Source: Cryptomeria japonica
Taxonomy: Eukaryota; Streptophyta; Pinopsida; Cupressales; Cupressaceae
Assembly: GCF_030272615.1 (NCBI RefSeq)
Contig: NC_081405.1
Span: 20,537,047-20,601,046 of the forward strand
Direction of reading: 5' to 3'
Length of the DNA stretch: 64,000 nucleotides
The notes beneath the pieces were generated by a model. It saw nothing but the letters and a program-made list of their open reading frames with translations. It did no database searches and was not told the origin of the DNA. Shown here piece by piece: positions 1-11,621 of the stretch (position 1 is its first letter; each line of letters begins with the position of its first letter). The translations under genes and the position numbers were made by a program.

Positions 1-2
1 GA

Positions 3-3000
3 TACCTATCCGTTCCACACTCCCTCACATTCACAGAAGCCGATGATGCCTCCATAAGTCAGCCACATAATGCACCTCTACATGTTGAAGCCTTCATACA
101 TAAACATTGAATAAAGTGAGTCCTGATAGATGGAGGAGCAAGTCTTAATATTTGTACCTTGAGTACCATCAGACAATTGGGATATTCTGACAAAGCTGTG
201 AATTCTACAAACCAAATCACCATTAAGGCTTATGATGATGAAGAGCGCTCGTCCAAGGGCACGGTCACCTTACCACTAAGAATAGGGCCAGTCACAAAGG
301 ATGTGGTTTGTCAAGTCCTAGATCTAGATCTCACGTATAACATATTGCTAGGACGTCCGTGGATTCATGAAATGAGGGCAGTCCCATCAACATACCATCA
401 GTGCATTAAGTTTCCTCACAATGGAGTCGAGGTAACGGTCAATGGTGATCCAAATCCATTCATATATTGTAATAACTTGAGATCACATACTAAGACTATC
501 ATCCCCAGCAATCGCGAGGCTACTCCTTCTTCAGCATATATTGATCCTGAGTCATTAAAGCCCTCGACATCCAAACAAGGTGAACTTAGAGCCAAGTTTC
601 AAGACAAAGGCATGGGAGAATGCACTTTGAATCAAACAATGTTTTTACGACAAGTCATGACCTCTCCCAAGGAATATGGGAGGCCACATCCTAACAAGCA
701 AATCTCCATCATGATGCTCAAATGGGATCCTACCATCTTTCAAAAATGGGGTGAACTAGAAGAAGAAAATTTATATAAGATGCTCTATAAGGACGTTGAA
801 GAGGACACACATGATCAGATTATTTTACCCTGTGAGAACTATGGCAAAGGCTTCAAAATTTTGCAAAGATTCGGGTATGATGGAAAAAGCCCTCTCGGAC
901 TACGCAAAGAAGGTGTCATGGAGCCCTTACAACCTGAGCTAACTACAAGAAGAGAACGCTCCAAGGGGCTTGGTTTTCTGAATCCCAGACTACAAAATAA
1001 AAGAACAAAAGAGGCATGGCGAATCAAAGTTGCCGAAGTTCAACAAGAAGATTACTATTCCACAGATTTCAACGAATGGGAATGGGGTTCAGACAAATCC
1101 TCCAGTGACTATGAGCTCACTGAAACATTCAGAGAGCCAGATGAACCCACAGAGGAGGAGGAATTTTACAAAAAGTTCAGAGTTGGTCAAGAACCAACCC
1201 ATAAGGATCCCGCACAAGCTTCGTTTCAAGGTCCTAGGTCAAAATCACATAGGATGAGGACACCTGTCCCAGAAGGCTCTACTAGTGATGACAATTTGGA
1301 TTCGCTCATGATCGAAACGGATGAGGAGAGTGCCATCGATGACCTTGACGATTGCCTTGACATACCTGAATATAACCACATCTTCACTATTAGTCCTGCA
1401 AACTCTGAAAACACTAATGACCTTCCCCTTGTTCACCCCCAACTCATTGACTGGGATCATGAAGGACCAGCACAATTTGATACATTTCAAAATGACGAAG
1501 CTATTACCGACTACCTTGGCATTCGAGATGATCTTCCCCCTGGAGACCACAAAGCAGGATACGCCATAGAGCTCAACAACATAGCATACTTTGGTGAAGG
1601 TGTCGGGCCTTCTAGTCGCAAAAATGTGAAAATAAAAACAAAACAAGGGTCTTATGGCGAAAACCACACTGTGGCGCTATCTGACCCCAAAAAAGTAAAA
1701 AGAAAGGACGTATCTGAGGGTGAAAACCTCTCTGAGGCGCCCGAAGATGGAAGGCTCGACATTCTCCCAGCATCATACGAGGAAAAATCATCCATGTTGG
1801 TAGAGGAGACTATAAAGACAAACATTGGTACAACAGAGGTTCCACACAACATATTTTTGGCTCAATCATTGACAAAGGCCGAGAGAGCAAAATTCATACG
1901 CTTCTTTAAGGGACGACAAATCAACTTCGCATGGTCTTACGCGGATATGCCTGGGCTAGACCCGGATTTGGTGATGCATCATTTAACAGTCAAACCGGGG
2001 GCAAAACCAGTAAAGCAGAAATTAAGGAAAATGCATCCACAAGTGGCATTGCTAGTCAAGGCAGAGCTAGAGAAATTATTGGATGTCGGATTCATACGCC
2101 CAATTGATTATCCTGAATGGATTTCTAATTTAGTACCTGTCAGCAAACCGGATCGCAGCATCCGAATATGTACAGACTTCAGAGATATCAACAAGGCTTG
2201 TCCAAAGGACGATTTCCCATTACCAAACATTGACTTGATCGTTGATCTCACAGCAGGTCATGAAATGTTATCTTTAATGGACGGATTTTCTGGATATAAT
2301 CAGATCAGGATTGCACCTGAAGATCAACATAAAACATCATTCACTTGTCCATGGGGAACCTTCTGTTGGAATGTCATGCCCTTTGGGCTGAAAAATGCAG
2401 GCGCCACGTATCAACGAGCGATGACGACTATCTTTCATGATCTCATGCACATAACCGTGGAAGATTATGTTGATGATCTTTTGAGAAAATCAATAGACAG
2501 AGACACACACTTGGACATACTTTCAGTTGTCTTTGATAGACTAGAAAAATACAAGGTAAGATTAAATCCAAAGAAATGTGTCTTTGGAGTAACCTCCGGG
2601 AAGCTCCTAGGATTCATAGTGTCTAAAAGAGGAATAGAAGCTGATCCAGCAAAAGTCAAGGCTATCTTGGACATGCCGCCACCCAAGAATATTAGTCAAC
2701 TTCGATCTTTACAAGGGAGACTCCAGTCTATACGAAGATTCATAGCACAACTTGCAGATAAGTGTAACCCTTTCCAGCACCTGCTACACAAAAACATCAA
2801 GTTCAAATGGGATGAGAACTGTCAACAAGCTTTTCAGGCGCTCAAAGACTATCTTTTGAACCCGCCAGTTTTGATGCCATCAATTCCAGATCAACCATTG
2901 CTACTTTACACATCAGCTACTCCGACAGCACTGGGGGCACTCCTAGCACAGCAAATACCTGACGGCAAGGAAAAAGCAGTTTACTATATCAGTCGCACAT

Positions 3001-5084
3001 TGGTGGGATATGAGCTAAACTACACACCAATCGAGCGTGCATGTCTCGCTGTGGTCTTTGCTTCACAAAAATTACGACATTATATGCTCACTCACAAGAC
3101 TAAGTTGATTGCCAGAATTGATCCACTAAAATATCTTCTCAACAAAGCTACACTTACTGGGCGGCTGGCCAAGTGGGTAATGATTTTGAGTGAATTCGAC
3201 ATTGAATACGTGGACATAAAAGCTATAAAAGGACAAGCAATTGCAGACCAATTGGCAGATGCTCCCATGATAGATGATGCTCCTCTACAGTCAGAATTTC
3301 CAGATGAGTCCATTCTAACAATATCACCTGCAAAGCCATGGCAATTATATTTTGACGGCTCATACACACAGCACGGGGCAGGAGCGGGTATACTCTTTAT
3401 AACTCCCCAAGGCGATTCTATACCAAAGTCATACCGCTTATCATTTCCTTGCACTAACAATATAGCGGAATACGAGGCATTAACAACTGGGTTAAGAATT
3501 GCAGTTCAATGGAAGATCCAAGAACTTCGTGTTTTTGGGGATTCTCAACTTGTCATCCGTCAAGCAACTGATGATTATCAAACAAAAGATGAAAAGCTAA
3601 TGCCTTACAAACAACTGGTAGATGATCTGAAACAACACTTTGCAAAGATAGAGTTTGAGCAGATACCAAGAGAACAGAATCGCGCTGCTGATGCCATGGC
3701 TACAATTGCTTCGCTCATTGATCTACCACAAAATGAGACCTGCTATGAATTCCTGGTAGACAACCTGCTGATTCCGTCATATGAGATCACTCCTACGGAA
3801 ATGATATGTGTTGTTGGTCTTGAATCCCAGTTATATGGTCCCATATTCACATACCTTCACGACAATATCTTACCTCCCGATCTATCGAACAATCAACGCC
3901 GCACTTTCATTCGCCAATCCTCTCGATACGTCATTTTAGCTGATATCCTATACCGACGAGGTCTAGATGGCACCCTTCTTAGATGTTTAGAGAATGACGA
4001 AGCTCAGATTGCGTTACGAGAAGTGCATGAAGGGATATGTGGTCTGCATACTAGTGGTCCTACCTTGGCCAAGAAACTCATCAGGACTGGATACTACTGG
4101 CCTACTATGGAAAAAGATGCATATCAGTTTGTCAAGAAGTGTAAGCAGTGTCAAATTCATGGAGACCTCATACATGCACCAGCACAGGAACTACAACCAC
4201 TTGCGTCTCCTTGGCCCTTTTGTCAGTGGGGACTCGATCTCATAGGCAAGATTCACCCTCCTTCCAATGGACATAAATTCATTATCACAGCCACAGAGTA
4301 TTTTACAAAGTGGATTGAAGTCGTGCCTCTCACACAAGTTACTGGGAAACAAATTGCTACCTTCATCCTGAACTACATCATTTGCCGATACGGGATTCCT
4401 ACTTCCATTATTACTGATAACGGGCGTCCCTTCAAAAATTAGGATGTTCGTGAACTCTATGAGCGCTTCCATATCTCCCATCATTTCTCCACACCATATT
4501 ACCCCCAAGGTAATGGCCAAGCTGAGGCGTCTAATAAAACAATTCTCAAAATCCTTAAAAAGACAGTCGACGACGCTGGCCGTAACTGGCATATCCAACT
4601 CAATCCTGCACTTTGGGCCTACCGCACAAGTGTCCGCACATCTACAGGAGCTACACCCTACTCACTTGTCTACGGCGCTGAAGCCATCTTGCCTATTGAG
4701 GTCGAGTTACCTTCTTTACGGGTCTCTTTGCAAAACATCATCAACGATGAAGATTACAGGGTCTCTTGCTTACAAGAACTAGAACTGTTGGATGAACGGA
4801 GACAAACTGCTTTTAATCAACTCAACGCTTACCAACAACGAATGAGTCGCAGTTACAATCACAAAGTCAAGCCTCGCACATTTGAGATAGGTGACTTGGT
4901 TCTCAGAGAGAACCCCAAGAATCAACAAGACAGAGATAAGAAGGGCAAGTTCGAACCAAACTGGCTTGGTCCTTACATCATTACAGCAGCCTATGGATCT
5001 GGGGCATATCAGCTCTCAACTACAGAAGGTGAACCTTTGGAGGATCCTATCAATAGCATGCACCTTCGCAGGTTCTACACATAG
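3..5084 (+). pseudogene. pol: Tat-type gypsy pol polyprotein (PR, G-patch, RT, RNase H, second RNase H, IN), broken by stops
   Basis: The frame is open from 120 to 4440 and again to 5084, but two TGA codons (108-110, 117-119) and one TAG (4440-4442) interrupt it. In order: retropepsin active site DGGASLN at 129-149, with LGRPW nearby; a G-patch-like glycine-rich segment around 820-1000 (GYDGKSPLG, GLGF); reverse transcriptase with the catalytic YVDDLL near 2466-2483; its RNase H (LLYTSATPTALGALLAQQ region); a second, plant-type RNase H (LYFDGSYTQHGAGAG, then NNIAEYEAL and GDSQLVI); integrase with zinc-finger remnants (KKCKQCQIHG) and catalytic core (GLDLIG, TDNG, then a glutamate past the TAG). 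The TAG lies directly after the second catalytic Asp and separates it from the Glu and the C-terminal domain (GPYII). There is no natural start in the window; an ATG-like start at 159 would be artificial. Expected role: replication and integration of element A; now inactive. Confidence 0.93.
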
Positions 5085-6918
5085 CTCGTCGGAGTATCCT
5101 AATTCAAAAAATACAAAAAAATAAAAAAAATTTCAAAAATACAAAAAAAATTATAAAACAAAAAAATCGTTACTTGGTGAAAACCTGGCAAACAGGCGCC
5201 TTGTGACACAGAAAAAATTGAAAAATCGAAAAAGTAAAGAGAAATAATTTCGTCCAACGGTGAAAACCACTTCGGTGGCGCCCTGGGCAAGTACCATGGT
5301 GAAAACTGGGTCACCAGCGCCATGCGTAGAGACTTTGCTCCTCCCTCTTTCAGGATTCTCTTTCATCTTTCACTTTGCACACACTCACAACCTATTTATC
5401 CATAATAAACTTACCCATTCCCATCATGGCTTGTTATTGATCTACCTAAGATTGGTTAGCCATCCATAATCATCCCTTTTCACTCCCTTTCCATCCATAA
5501 TAAATCAGATCCTATCTGTGGCTAAGGCAAAATCCTACGTCTAGTGATGGGTGTGGAACTGAGAACATCACATGTTTCGAGGAGTACAGTTTCTTTCAAC
5601 TTCCTTCAAGTCTATCCGCGCACAATCCGCAATAAAGCAACATTTGCATCACAGATCCGCAATAAAGTTCCATCTTCTCCACAATAAAGTATCAGTTTCA
5701 TGGATTCAGTCAGTTTCAAATGAGACACAACAGCAACAATGAGCTTCAACAAAATCAAATCTTTCAACAGACTCAGACAACATATGGTTCAGTGCTATCT
5801 ATCCTTTTTGTGAAAGTGAACATTGTGACCACAATCAAATAAGACTTATACAAGTGACAAGAGACACTAAAATTGAGGACTACAGTGGATGTTGGTGTCG
5901 AATCTTGGTTTTCTTTTGATTTTATCTTTTTGGTGACATGTCTTTTAGCTTTTCCAGGATGTCTTTGACTAGAGATTCTATCTCCAGGATGTCTTTGACT
6001 AGAAAGGCGAGGATGGGGTATCATCACCTATTTGCATTTGCTGTCTGTGGATTGTCTCTTAGTAATGCTATGACTTGTCCAAGGATATGAGGACACTGTG
6101 AGTCTAGTATGAACTGGGGCATTCCTTGTTTGTGACTGTCTTATCTCCATGCAAACAGGTACAATGACTTTCTGGGCCAAACATATGCCTCGATTGTCAT
6201 AACCTACTTGCCATAATAAGCTCAATGATGATAATGCACAAGAAGCTCTTTCACTTTCATATCTTCTGTCTTCCATCCCCCTTTCTTGATTGACTTCCAT
6301 CGTCCTTCTCGAGTCCGCGTAGCCTGCTGTCACATGACTGAGTATAATGACACACCAAAAACATTTGCATTTCATGTAGCTGCACCTACGTCACCACATA
6401 TAAGCATTTCATACATACATATAGATATCACAACTGCATCACATCCTGCATACAACACCTGTTAGCACAATTTACATCTGCATTATCATATTCATTTGCA
6501 TTACATACATTCACATTTGCATCATGCATCACATATACAACATAAAAGAACAAAAATATATTGCATTGCATCATATAAGCATCCATATCATAAAACATGC
6601 ATCACATAAGAACATCTCATCACATAAGGTACACATACATATAGCTGCCGCAAAAATGGATCATCTCTCATATATAATCAAAAGTGTCATGATACAATGA
6701 TGTCAAAAGAATCATATGGCTACAAAATCACCCGCAGGTGTCTATAATACAAAAATAGTACATATACTGATACAAAGGGGAGCCCTCTATGGCTATGATG
6801 AACTCCCTCCCTCGGAGCCGCCTGGCCTCGACGGAGTCTGAGCTCTAGATGGTCCCGCTCCAGGATCCCCCTGCCTGTCTGGTGGTGGTGGAGGTCCCAT
6901 GACCCCACCGCTGGATGC
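5085..6918. other. Non-coding spacer between pol and antisense PMD gene of element A
   Basis: No credible reading frame. It starts with an A-rich stretch (5103-5165), then repeated 'ggtgaaaac...ggcgcc' phrases at about 5175-5330, a type of phrase also familiar 3' of pol in Tat elements. A 21-base phrase (tccaggatgtctttgactag) is repeated at about 5954 and 5982. From about 6380 to 6660 the sequence is low in complexity, built from 'gcatcacat' and 'catttgcat' variants. The last part is the 3' flank of the antisense gene and is recognisably similar to 27720-27830 in element B. Confidence 0.6.
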
Positions 6919-8784
6919 CTACCTCCTACGACTCCCTCCCGTAGCCGTCGCTGTGCGCGACGATCTATGGAAGCTCCTCGCCCGCTGATCCGCTGGCACG
7001 ACACCATAGTACAGATCCCTCCAGTAGGCGATCTCCTCTCCGGCTCGTAGCACATATGCGTAGCCTGCCCCTGCATCCTCTGCTGCCCACCTCCCTGCCC
7101 TCAGAGCTGTCTCGGCCTTAGTATATCTCTGGATGGCCTGGTCTCTCTCCCGCTCTGTGTCCCTGAGCCTGATCCTGAGGCGATCCCTCTCCCGCACCAA
7201 ATTAGCAATCTCGTCTGCCTGACCCTGGCAGATCTCTCGCAGCTCCAACAGCTCATCGTCCTCAGGATCTCCACCCTCAGCCTCTGCCTGTGGCTCCTCC
7301 TCTGCAGGTGCCTGTACCTGTGCCTCCGCCTGCACTTGTCTAGGTGCCTGAATAGGTACCTGTCCCTGTGTCTGTCCCTGTCCCTACACCTGTCTAGGTC
7401 CCTGTGCTCTAGGACCCTGTGCTGCTAGTACCTGTAGGGGCAATCCACCTCGACCCCTCACCACCTGGGCTGCTCTCTCCTGTCCTCCCTCCCTCCGAGG
7501 TGCTACTCGCCTCTCTCCCACCACTCCCCTCCGCCTCCGTCGACCCCTGCCTCCATCTCCTCCACCATCATCATCATCCTCCCCTCCAGCCTCTCCCTCC
7601 AACAGCTCTCCTGGATCTGTCAATCTCGGAAAGGGATGCTCTGCCCAATACGCAGAGTACTCTGCATCCATCCCTGCATCCTCTACCTCCGGCCACATGT
7701 CCCATGGTAATGGCATCATCTCTGCCAGCTGTGTCATGGCCTGATCATATGATAACAGCGGCCCGAACTGTACCTGATCTCTGACTGTACGGGCATACAT
7801 GCCTGAGCCTCGTGGCATCTGCTGAATCCTGCCGAACTGTCTGCATACCCTGTCAATAAGCTGCCTCTCCAGAATATAGGGCGTCCGCCCAATCAGATAC
7901 CTGCTCCTGAATGCATAGGGTAGCTCCACTGCGTCGTCATCCCACTCCTCGCACCCCAGGTACGGCCTCTAGATAACCATATCAGTATCATCTATGGCGC
8001 GTCTCCAATGCTCCAGTCGACTAATCCGAGGCTGTGATGTAATCATATCGTACAAATGCACAAAGCTCCGTCCATGCCCTCTGCCTCTGAAGTGGATAGG
8101 TCGTGTGATCGGCAGGTGCTCATATGCCCACACCTGTAGGAGAGTCACTCCGCAGCCCAAGCCCACTGATCCGTGGTACACAAACTGATGCAGCTCATAG
8201 TACAAATGGGCCAAGACACATGGCCCCCATGCATATCTGGTGTGCTCGGTCACCAGTGTCTCCAATGCCCCTCCCCAGCCAACTGCCAATCCTCGTGTAG
8301 CTCTGTCCGGACACAAGTACCCACTGATGACTCCTCTGATAACAGCTGGTAAAGCTAAACCTGTAGCAGTCATGGTATCCCATGCCACGTGACCTGCTCG
8401 CATCTCCAACCTGGGATCCTGGAATACTCGTCTCAGTGCCTCTCTGTCACCATCTCGATCATATGGAATCAACTCTCCATCGATCGGAATATGCAGAATC
8501 CTGTAGACGTCCTCAAGCGTCACTGTCATCTCACCCATAGGCAAGTGAAACGTGCAAGTCTCGGAGTGCCATCTCTCCGCCAGTGCAGTCAGCAAACCCA
8601 TGTTTGCCCGAAACTCGGGCACATATAGCACATGTGTGAGACCCATCTCCTCAATAGAAATCATGTCCTGAATCGACAACTCTGGTCGCAACCTCTGAGT
8701 CGATGGGAATCTCTCCCGTGACTCCAGCATAGGCAAATACTCCTGCAATCAACCAATCAATCATGTCAGTTATCGTGGCATTCA

Positions 8785-8985
8785 CTGTTTATCACAAAAT
8801 GCTACTTGCTACCTAAATGCATATGGTTATCTATCCTAGTGACACTCACTGTTCATCACAAAGTGTTGCTATCTATCCTAGTAGTGCTCCCTGTTCATCA
8901 CAAAGTACTACGTGTGTGACATTCCCTGTTCATCACAAAGTGTTACTCACATTCGCACTCCCTGTTCATCACAAAGTGCCTTGAT
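8785..8985. repeat. Imperfect tandem repeat with core CTGTTCATCACAAAGTG
   Basis: About five copies spaced 40-50 bases apart, each followed by a variable 'ctatcctag' or 'tactcac' spacer. Lies inside the intron of the antisense PMD gene. Confidence 0.75.
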
Positions 8986-9104
8986 CTATCCTAATCTTCC
9001 TAGAGGACCTGCTTGAGTGTATCTTCTCAACAGCTTATCTAATCGACAGCGTATGTTCATCACAGAACTGTCGATTTGACCTAGAAGACTCAAACTATGC
9101 ATTT

Positions 9105-9400
9105 TGACACACAAACACGCTTTAAACTCCTAAATGCGCTTATAGACTGCACAAACGCGCTTCTACAACACAGACGCGCTTTCTGAACACAAACATGCCT
9201 ATACCATGCACAAACGCGACCAGGGAACACAGACGTCCCTACATGACATAAACGCCCCTACAGGGCACAGACGCTTCTACATTTCACAAACGCGTCTGTA
9301 TTCAGCACAAACGCGGTTCCAGGCATAGACGCGCCTGGACCCGACACAGACGCGCCTGTCCGACACAGACGCGCCTGGCACTGGCACAGACGCGGTTTCG
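9105..9400. repeat. CpG-rich short tandem repeat, core CACARACGCG
   Basis: Around a dozen degenerate copies of cacaaacgcg / cacagacgcg with 10-20 base spacers, several followed by 'cct'. CpG density is far above the AT-rich surroundings, which is unusual for old methylated plant repeats. Inside the PMD intron. Confidence 0.75.
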
Positions 9401-9672
9401 CGTTTTTGCATATTTCAACTACCCTATTCCTAGCGCATTTATTACTACTTAGCATGCATTAATGACAAAACTTGAAATGCGTGAAAGTACGAGGAGGTTT
9501 TCGGGTACTTACCGGCTCTCCTGCATCTGCTGGTCGCTGGAATCGGCGAACACGGTCGAATCTATGAATGAAAGTCATCGCTGCTGACTGCTGCTGCTCT
9601 TTTTTTTCGCTCTGCACTGTGATCTTGTAAGGGTGTGGATGACAATGAGGATGTCTTTTGCCCGTGGTCTAT

Positions 9673-9678
9673 CTTATA
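9673..9678 (-). promoter_or_regulatory. TATA box (TATAAG) of the antisense PMD gene
   Basis: On the minus strand the phrase ggcTATAAGatagacc lies about 95 bases upstream of the exon 1 ATG (9578). Element B has TATATA at the matching place (20862-20867), which supports a real promoter. Confidence 0.6.
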
Positions 9679-9910
9679 GCCTACCCTAGCCCTCGCCTTC
9701 ATTTCCCGAGTCAGTATTCTTCATCCTGTGACTTTGTCACTTTATTCGGTCAACCCATTCTATCCCATCTTTCTTATCGAGAGATTGTCTGCAATCTTTT
9801 CAGACATTTTCATCCAATCTCTCGAGGGGGCATATCATTCCCATTCTGGGGCAACTTTGTATCAGTTCATCTTATCTTCTTTGAAACAACGCGACAAGCC
9901 GCATTGTCTC

Positions 9911-9924
9911 AAAGAGGGGCAAAA
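9911..9924 (+). other. Polypurine tract of element A
   Basis: AAAGAGGGGCAAAA directly before the TG that opens the LTR at 9925. The mirror copy in element B (20610-20623, minus strand) is nearly identical. Confidence 0.85.
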
Positions 9925-10704
9925 TGTAGACACCCAAAATTGTCATGTCTAATTAAATAAATATTTTATTTATTTAATTATCTAAGCCTAATTCTTCTAT
10001 TAATTAAATAAATTTTTATTTATTTAATTAATTCATTTATCCTCTTCTAACCTTATTTCTCATTTAAATAAATACATTTATTTATTTAAATTATCCCTTT
10101 CCTAAATTAATAAATATTTTATTTATTTAATTGTCCTACTTCTTCTATTAATTAAATAAATCTTTATTTATTTAATTAATTCATTATCTTTTTCTACACA
10201 TGACACATGTCATTCATCTCTTAATTCATACACTACCTACCTCTTTCATTATTTTAATATTTCTTTTACCTACCCTCTAATCCTAGCCGACCTCCTTTTA
10301 CACCTCTCAATCTTATCCTTCCATTTCATATTGTGTCTTCTATTTAAGAAGATGCTTCCTTCATTGTCAAACCCTAATGACTAATGACTGTTTTTGGAGT
10401 ACTTGGCTACACTACGATCCTACTTGCAACCACATTCCGTTCTTTGTTGAGCTCTTGTGCATATAAAAATCTGAGAGCAAATATATATCAAGCAAGATCA
10501 ATGGAGATAGGAAGAATGGAGATCAAAACCCTATTGGACATGTGATGGTATAATCTTTGTGATTTTGAGTTATTTTGCATTGTCTTAGGTTATCTTCATA
10601 TGTTATGGTGGATCTTTGTTGTTGTTAGGCTAGGGTTTGGTGGTTGAATTCATTTAACCTTTCAATATTGTTATTATTGTTATCCATTTTCACCATATAC
10701 ACAA
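9925..10704 (+). repeat. 3' LTR of element A
   Basis: Begins TGTAGACACC directly after the polypurine tract. The first 270 bases consist of AT palindromes (TTAATTAAATAAAT ... ATTTATTTAATTAA) separated by short spacers. A TATA-like TATTTAAG follows near 10340. The end is uncertain; CA at 10703-10704 was chosen because the next bases read as a different sequence block. Confidence 0.7.
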
Positions 10705-10770
10705 TGAAATCTTTGTAAAATGGAGAAAAGGGGGAAAACCCTGTGGGAACAAAACTCCTCTCCAAGAAGG

Positions 10771-11295
10771 CCTGTTAATGGGATGTTGAGGGCTAATCTT
10801 CAGAGTATGGGCAACCCAACCCCGGAGTGGACTCCACCTGAGAAGGGGTGGATTAAGATTAATTTTGACGGAGCATCGAGGGGCAATCCAGGGCCCTCGG
10901 GTGCTGGGGTGATTGCTCGAGATGATCATGGTAACATTCTGGCCATTGCAGCCAAGCGATTGGTGGATGGATCAAACAATGTTGCCGAATGTCAAGCTGC
11001 GGTGGAAGCTATACTTATGGCTGGGAAGTTCGGAGTCAAGAAACTTCATTTAGAAGGTGATTCTCAGGTAGTGGTGAATGAGATTGCGCGAGGGTGATTG
11101 GAAGCGTGGTTTCTAGATAAGCAGGTTCATAGGATGCAATTGCTGCTGAACAATTTTGAAGATTTTAAAATTACCCATGTCCTAAGGGAGGTTAATTTGG
11201 AAGCTGACAAACTTTCTAATAAGGGAGCAAATGGTTCCTTGGAAAATTTGTTTAGCATGTTTGAGGACTTTAGAGTTTGTAGTCTTCTTGAGTAA
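10771..11295 (+). pseudogene. LINE RNase H domain
   Basis: GWIKINFDGASRGNPG with the first catalytic Asp, then RDDHGN, NNVAECQAAVEA (catalytic Glu), LEGDSQVVV (catalytic Asp), a TGA at 11095-11097, and then the tail VLREVNLEADKLSN with the final Asp region. This is the plant RVT_3-type RNase H found at the end of plant L1 pol proteins. Broken by the TGA and lacking RT, which was lost in the 5' truncation. Confidence 0.88.
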
Positions 11296-11621
11296 GACTC
11301 GAGTTGGTGGCTTTGGAAAACTGAACCCAAGTTGGAATTGTTGTGACCACTCGCAACCTTAGCACTATGGGAATTTAAGTCCCTCGTGGTGTGTGTACTT
11401 CAATCTTGTTGCAAGTGGCCTCGAAGTGTTGGTTGATGATGGAGGTGTGCAGAGGGAGTGACTGGCGATGATGTTGGGATTAATGTGAAGCGTGTGAAGC
11501 TTTCATGACAAGAGATGGAGGCAGCCTTTAAGTCCCTTGTGTGTTGATTCCTGGAATTTTGTGGGAAAGCTTGGTTTTTGACGGAGTGCTCGGGGTTGTT
11601 TTCTGTGTAGTGGAGAGATAG

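Larger units (their letters stand above)
8743..9512 (-). other. Intron of the antisense PMD gene, filled with two short tandem-repeat families
   Basis: Bounded on the minus strand by GTAAGT at 9512-9507 and TTGCAG ending at 8743. It holds about five copies of a 'CTGTTCATCACAAAGTG' phrase (about 8785-8985) and about a dozen copies of a CpG-rich 'CACARACGCG' phrase (about 9110-9400). I see no coding content. Confidence 0.75.
6919..9578 (-). pseudogene. Antisense plant mobile domain (PMD / MAIN-like) gene carried by element A, two exons
   Basis: Exon 1 is 9578-9513 (ATG, 22 codons, ending at a GTAAGT donor); exon 2 is 8742-6919, starting after a TTGCAG acceptor. The join is in phase and the product would be about 629 residues if two in-frame TAG codons (7969-7971 and 7384-7386) are ignored. 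Residues about 60-110 match the PMD signature: LLTALAERW, TFHLP, GEMTVTLEDVYRILHIPIDG. The C-terminal third has acidic and Arg-rich low-complexity tracts, then a coiled coil (LVRERDRLRIRLRDTERERDQ). PMD proteins (MAIN, MAIL1 in Arabidopsis) act in the nucleus in silencing and genome stability; PMD domains are also known inside plant transposons. The function in the element is unknown. The gene runs opposite to pol, has its own TATA box (9673-9678), and sits between pol and the 3' LTR. A cellular PMD gene captured by the element is the likely origin. Confidence 0.85.
1..10704 (+). mobile_element. Element A: Tat-type Ty3/gypsy retrotransposon, 5' part outside window
   Basis: Seen: a gypsy-order pol (protease, RT, RNase H, second RNase H, integrase) at 1-5084, a 1.8 kb spacer, an antisense PMD gene at 6919-9578, a polypurine tract at 9911-9924 and a 3' LTR from 9925. 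The extra RNase H between RNase H and integrase, and the G-patch after the protease, are known traits of Tat/Ogre/Retand-type elements. gag and the 5' LTR lie upstream of the window. The right end is approximate: CA at 10703-10704 is the best candidate, but the target duplication cannot be tested without the left end. The element is dead, with in-frame stops in both of its genes. Confidence 0.88.

Noticed and set aside
7419-7784. Open + strand frame of 121 codons, Pro/Leu-rich
   Set aside because: It is the antisense shadow of the low-complexity part of the PMD gene.
9258-9455. Minus frame of 65 codons with Cys, Arg and Gly repeats
   Set aside because: Arises from the CpG-rich tandem repeat within the PMD intron.
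9513-9578. The short exon 1 could be chance
   Set aside because: Kept as an exon, because ATG, in-phase join, GTAAGT donor, TTGCAG acceptor and TATA box agree; recorded here because 66 bases alone are weak evidence.
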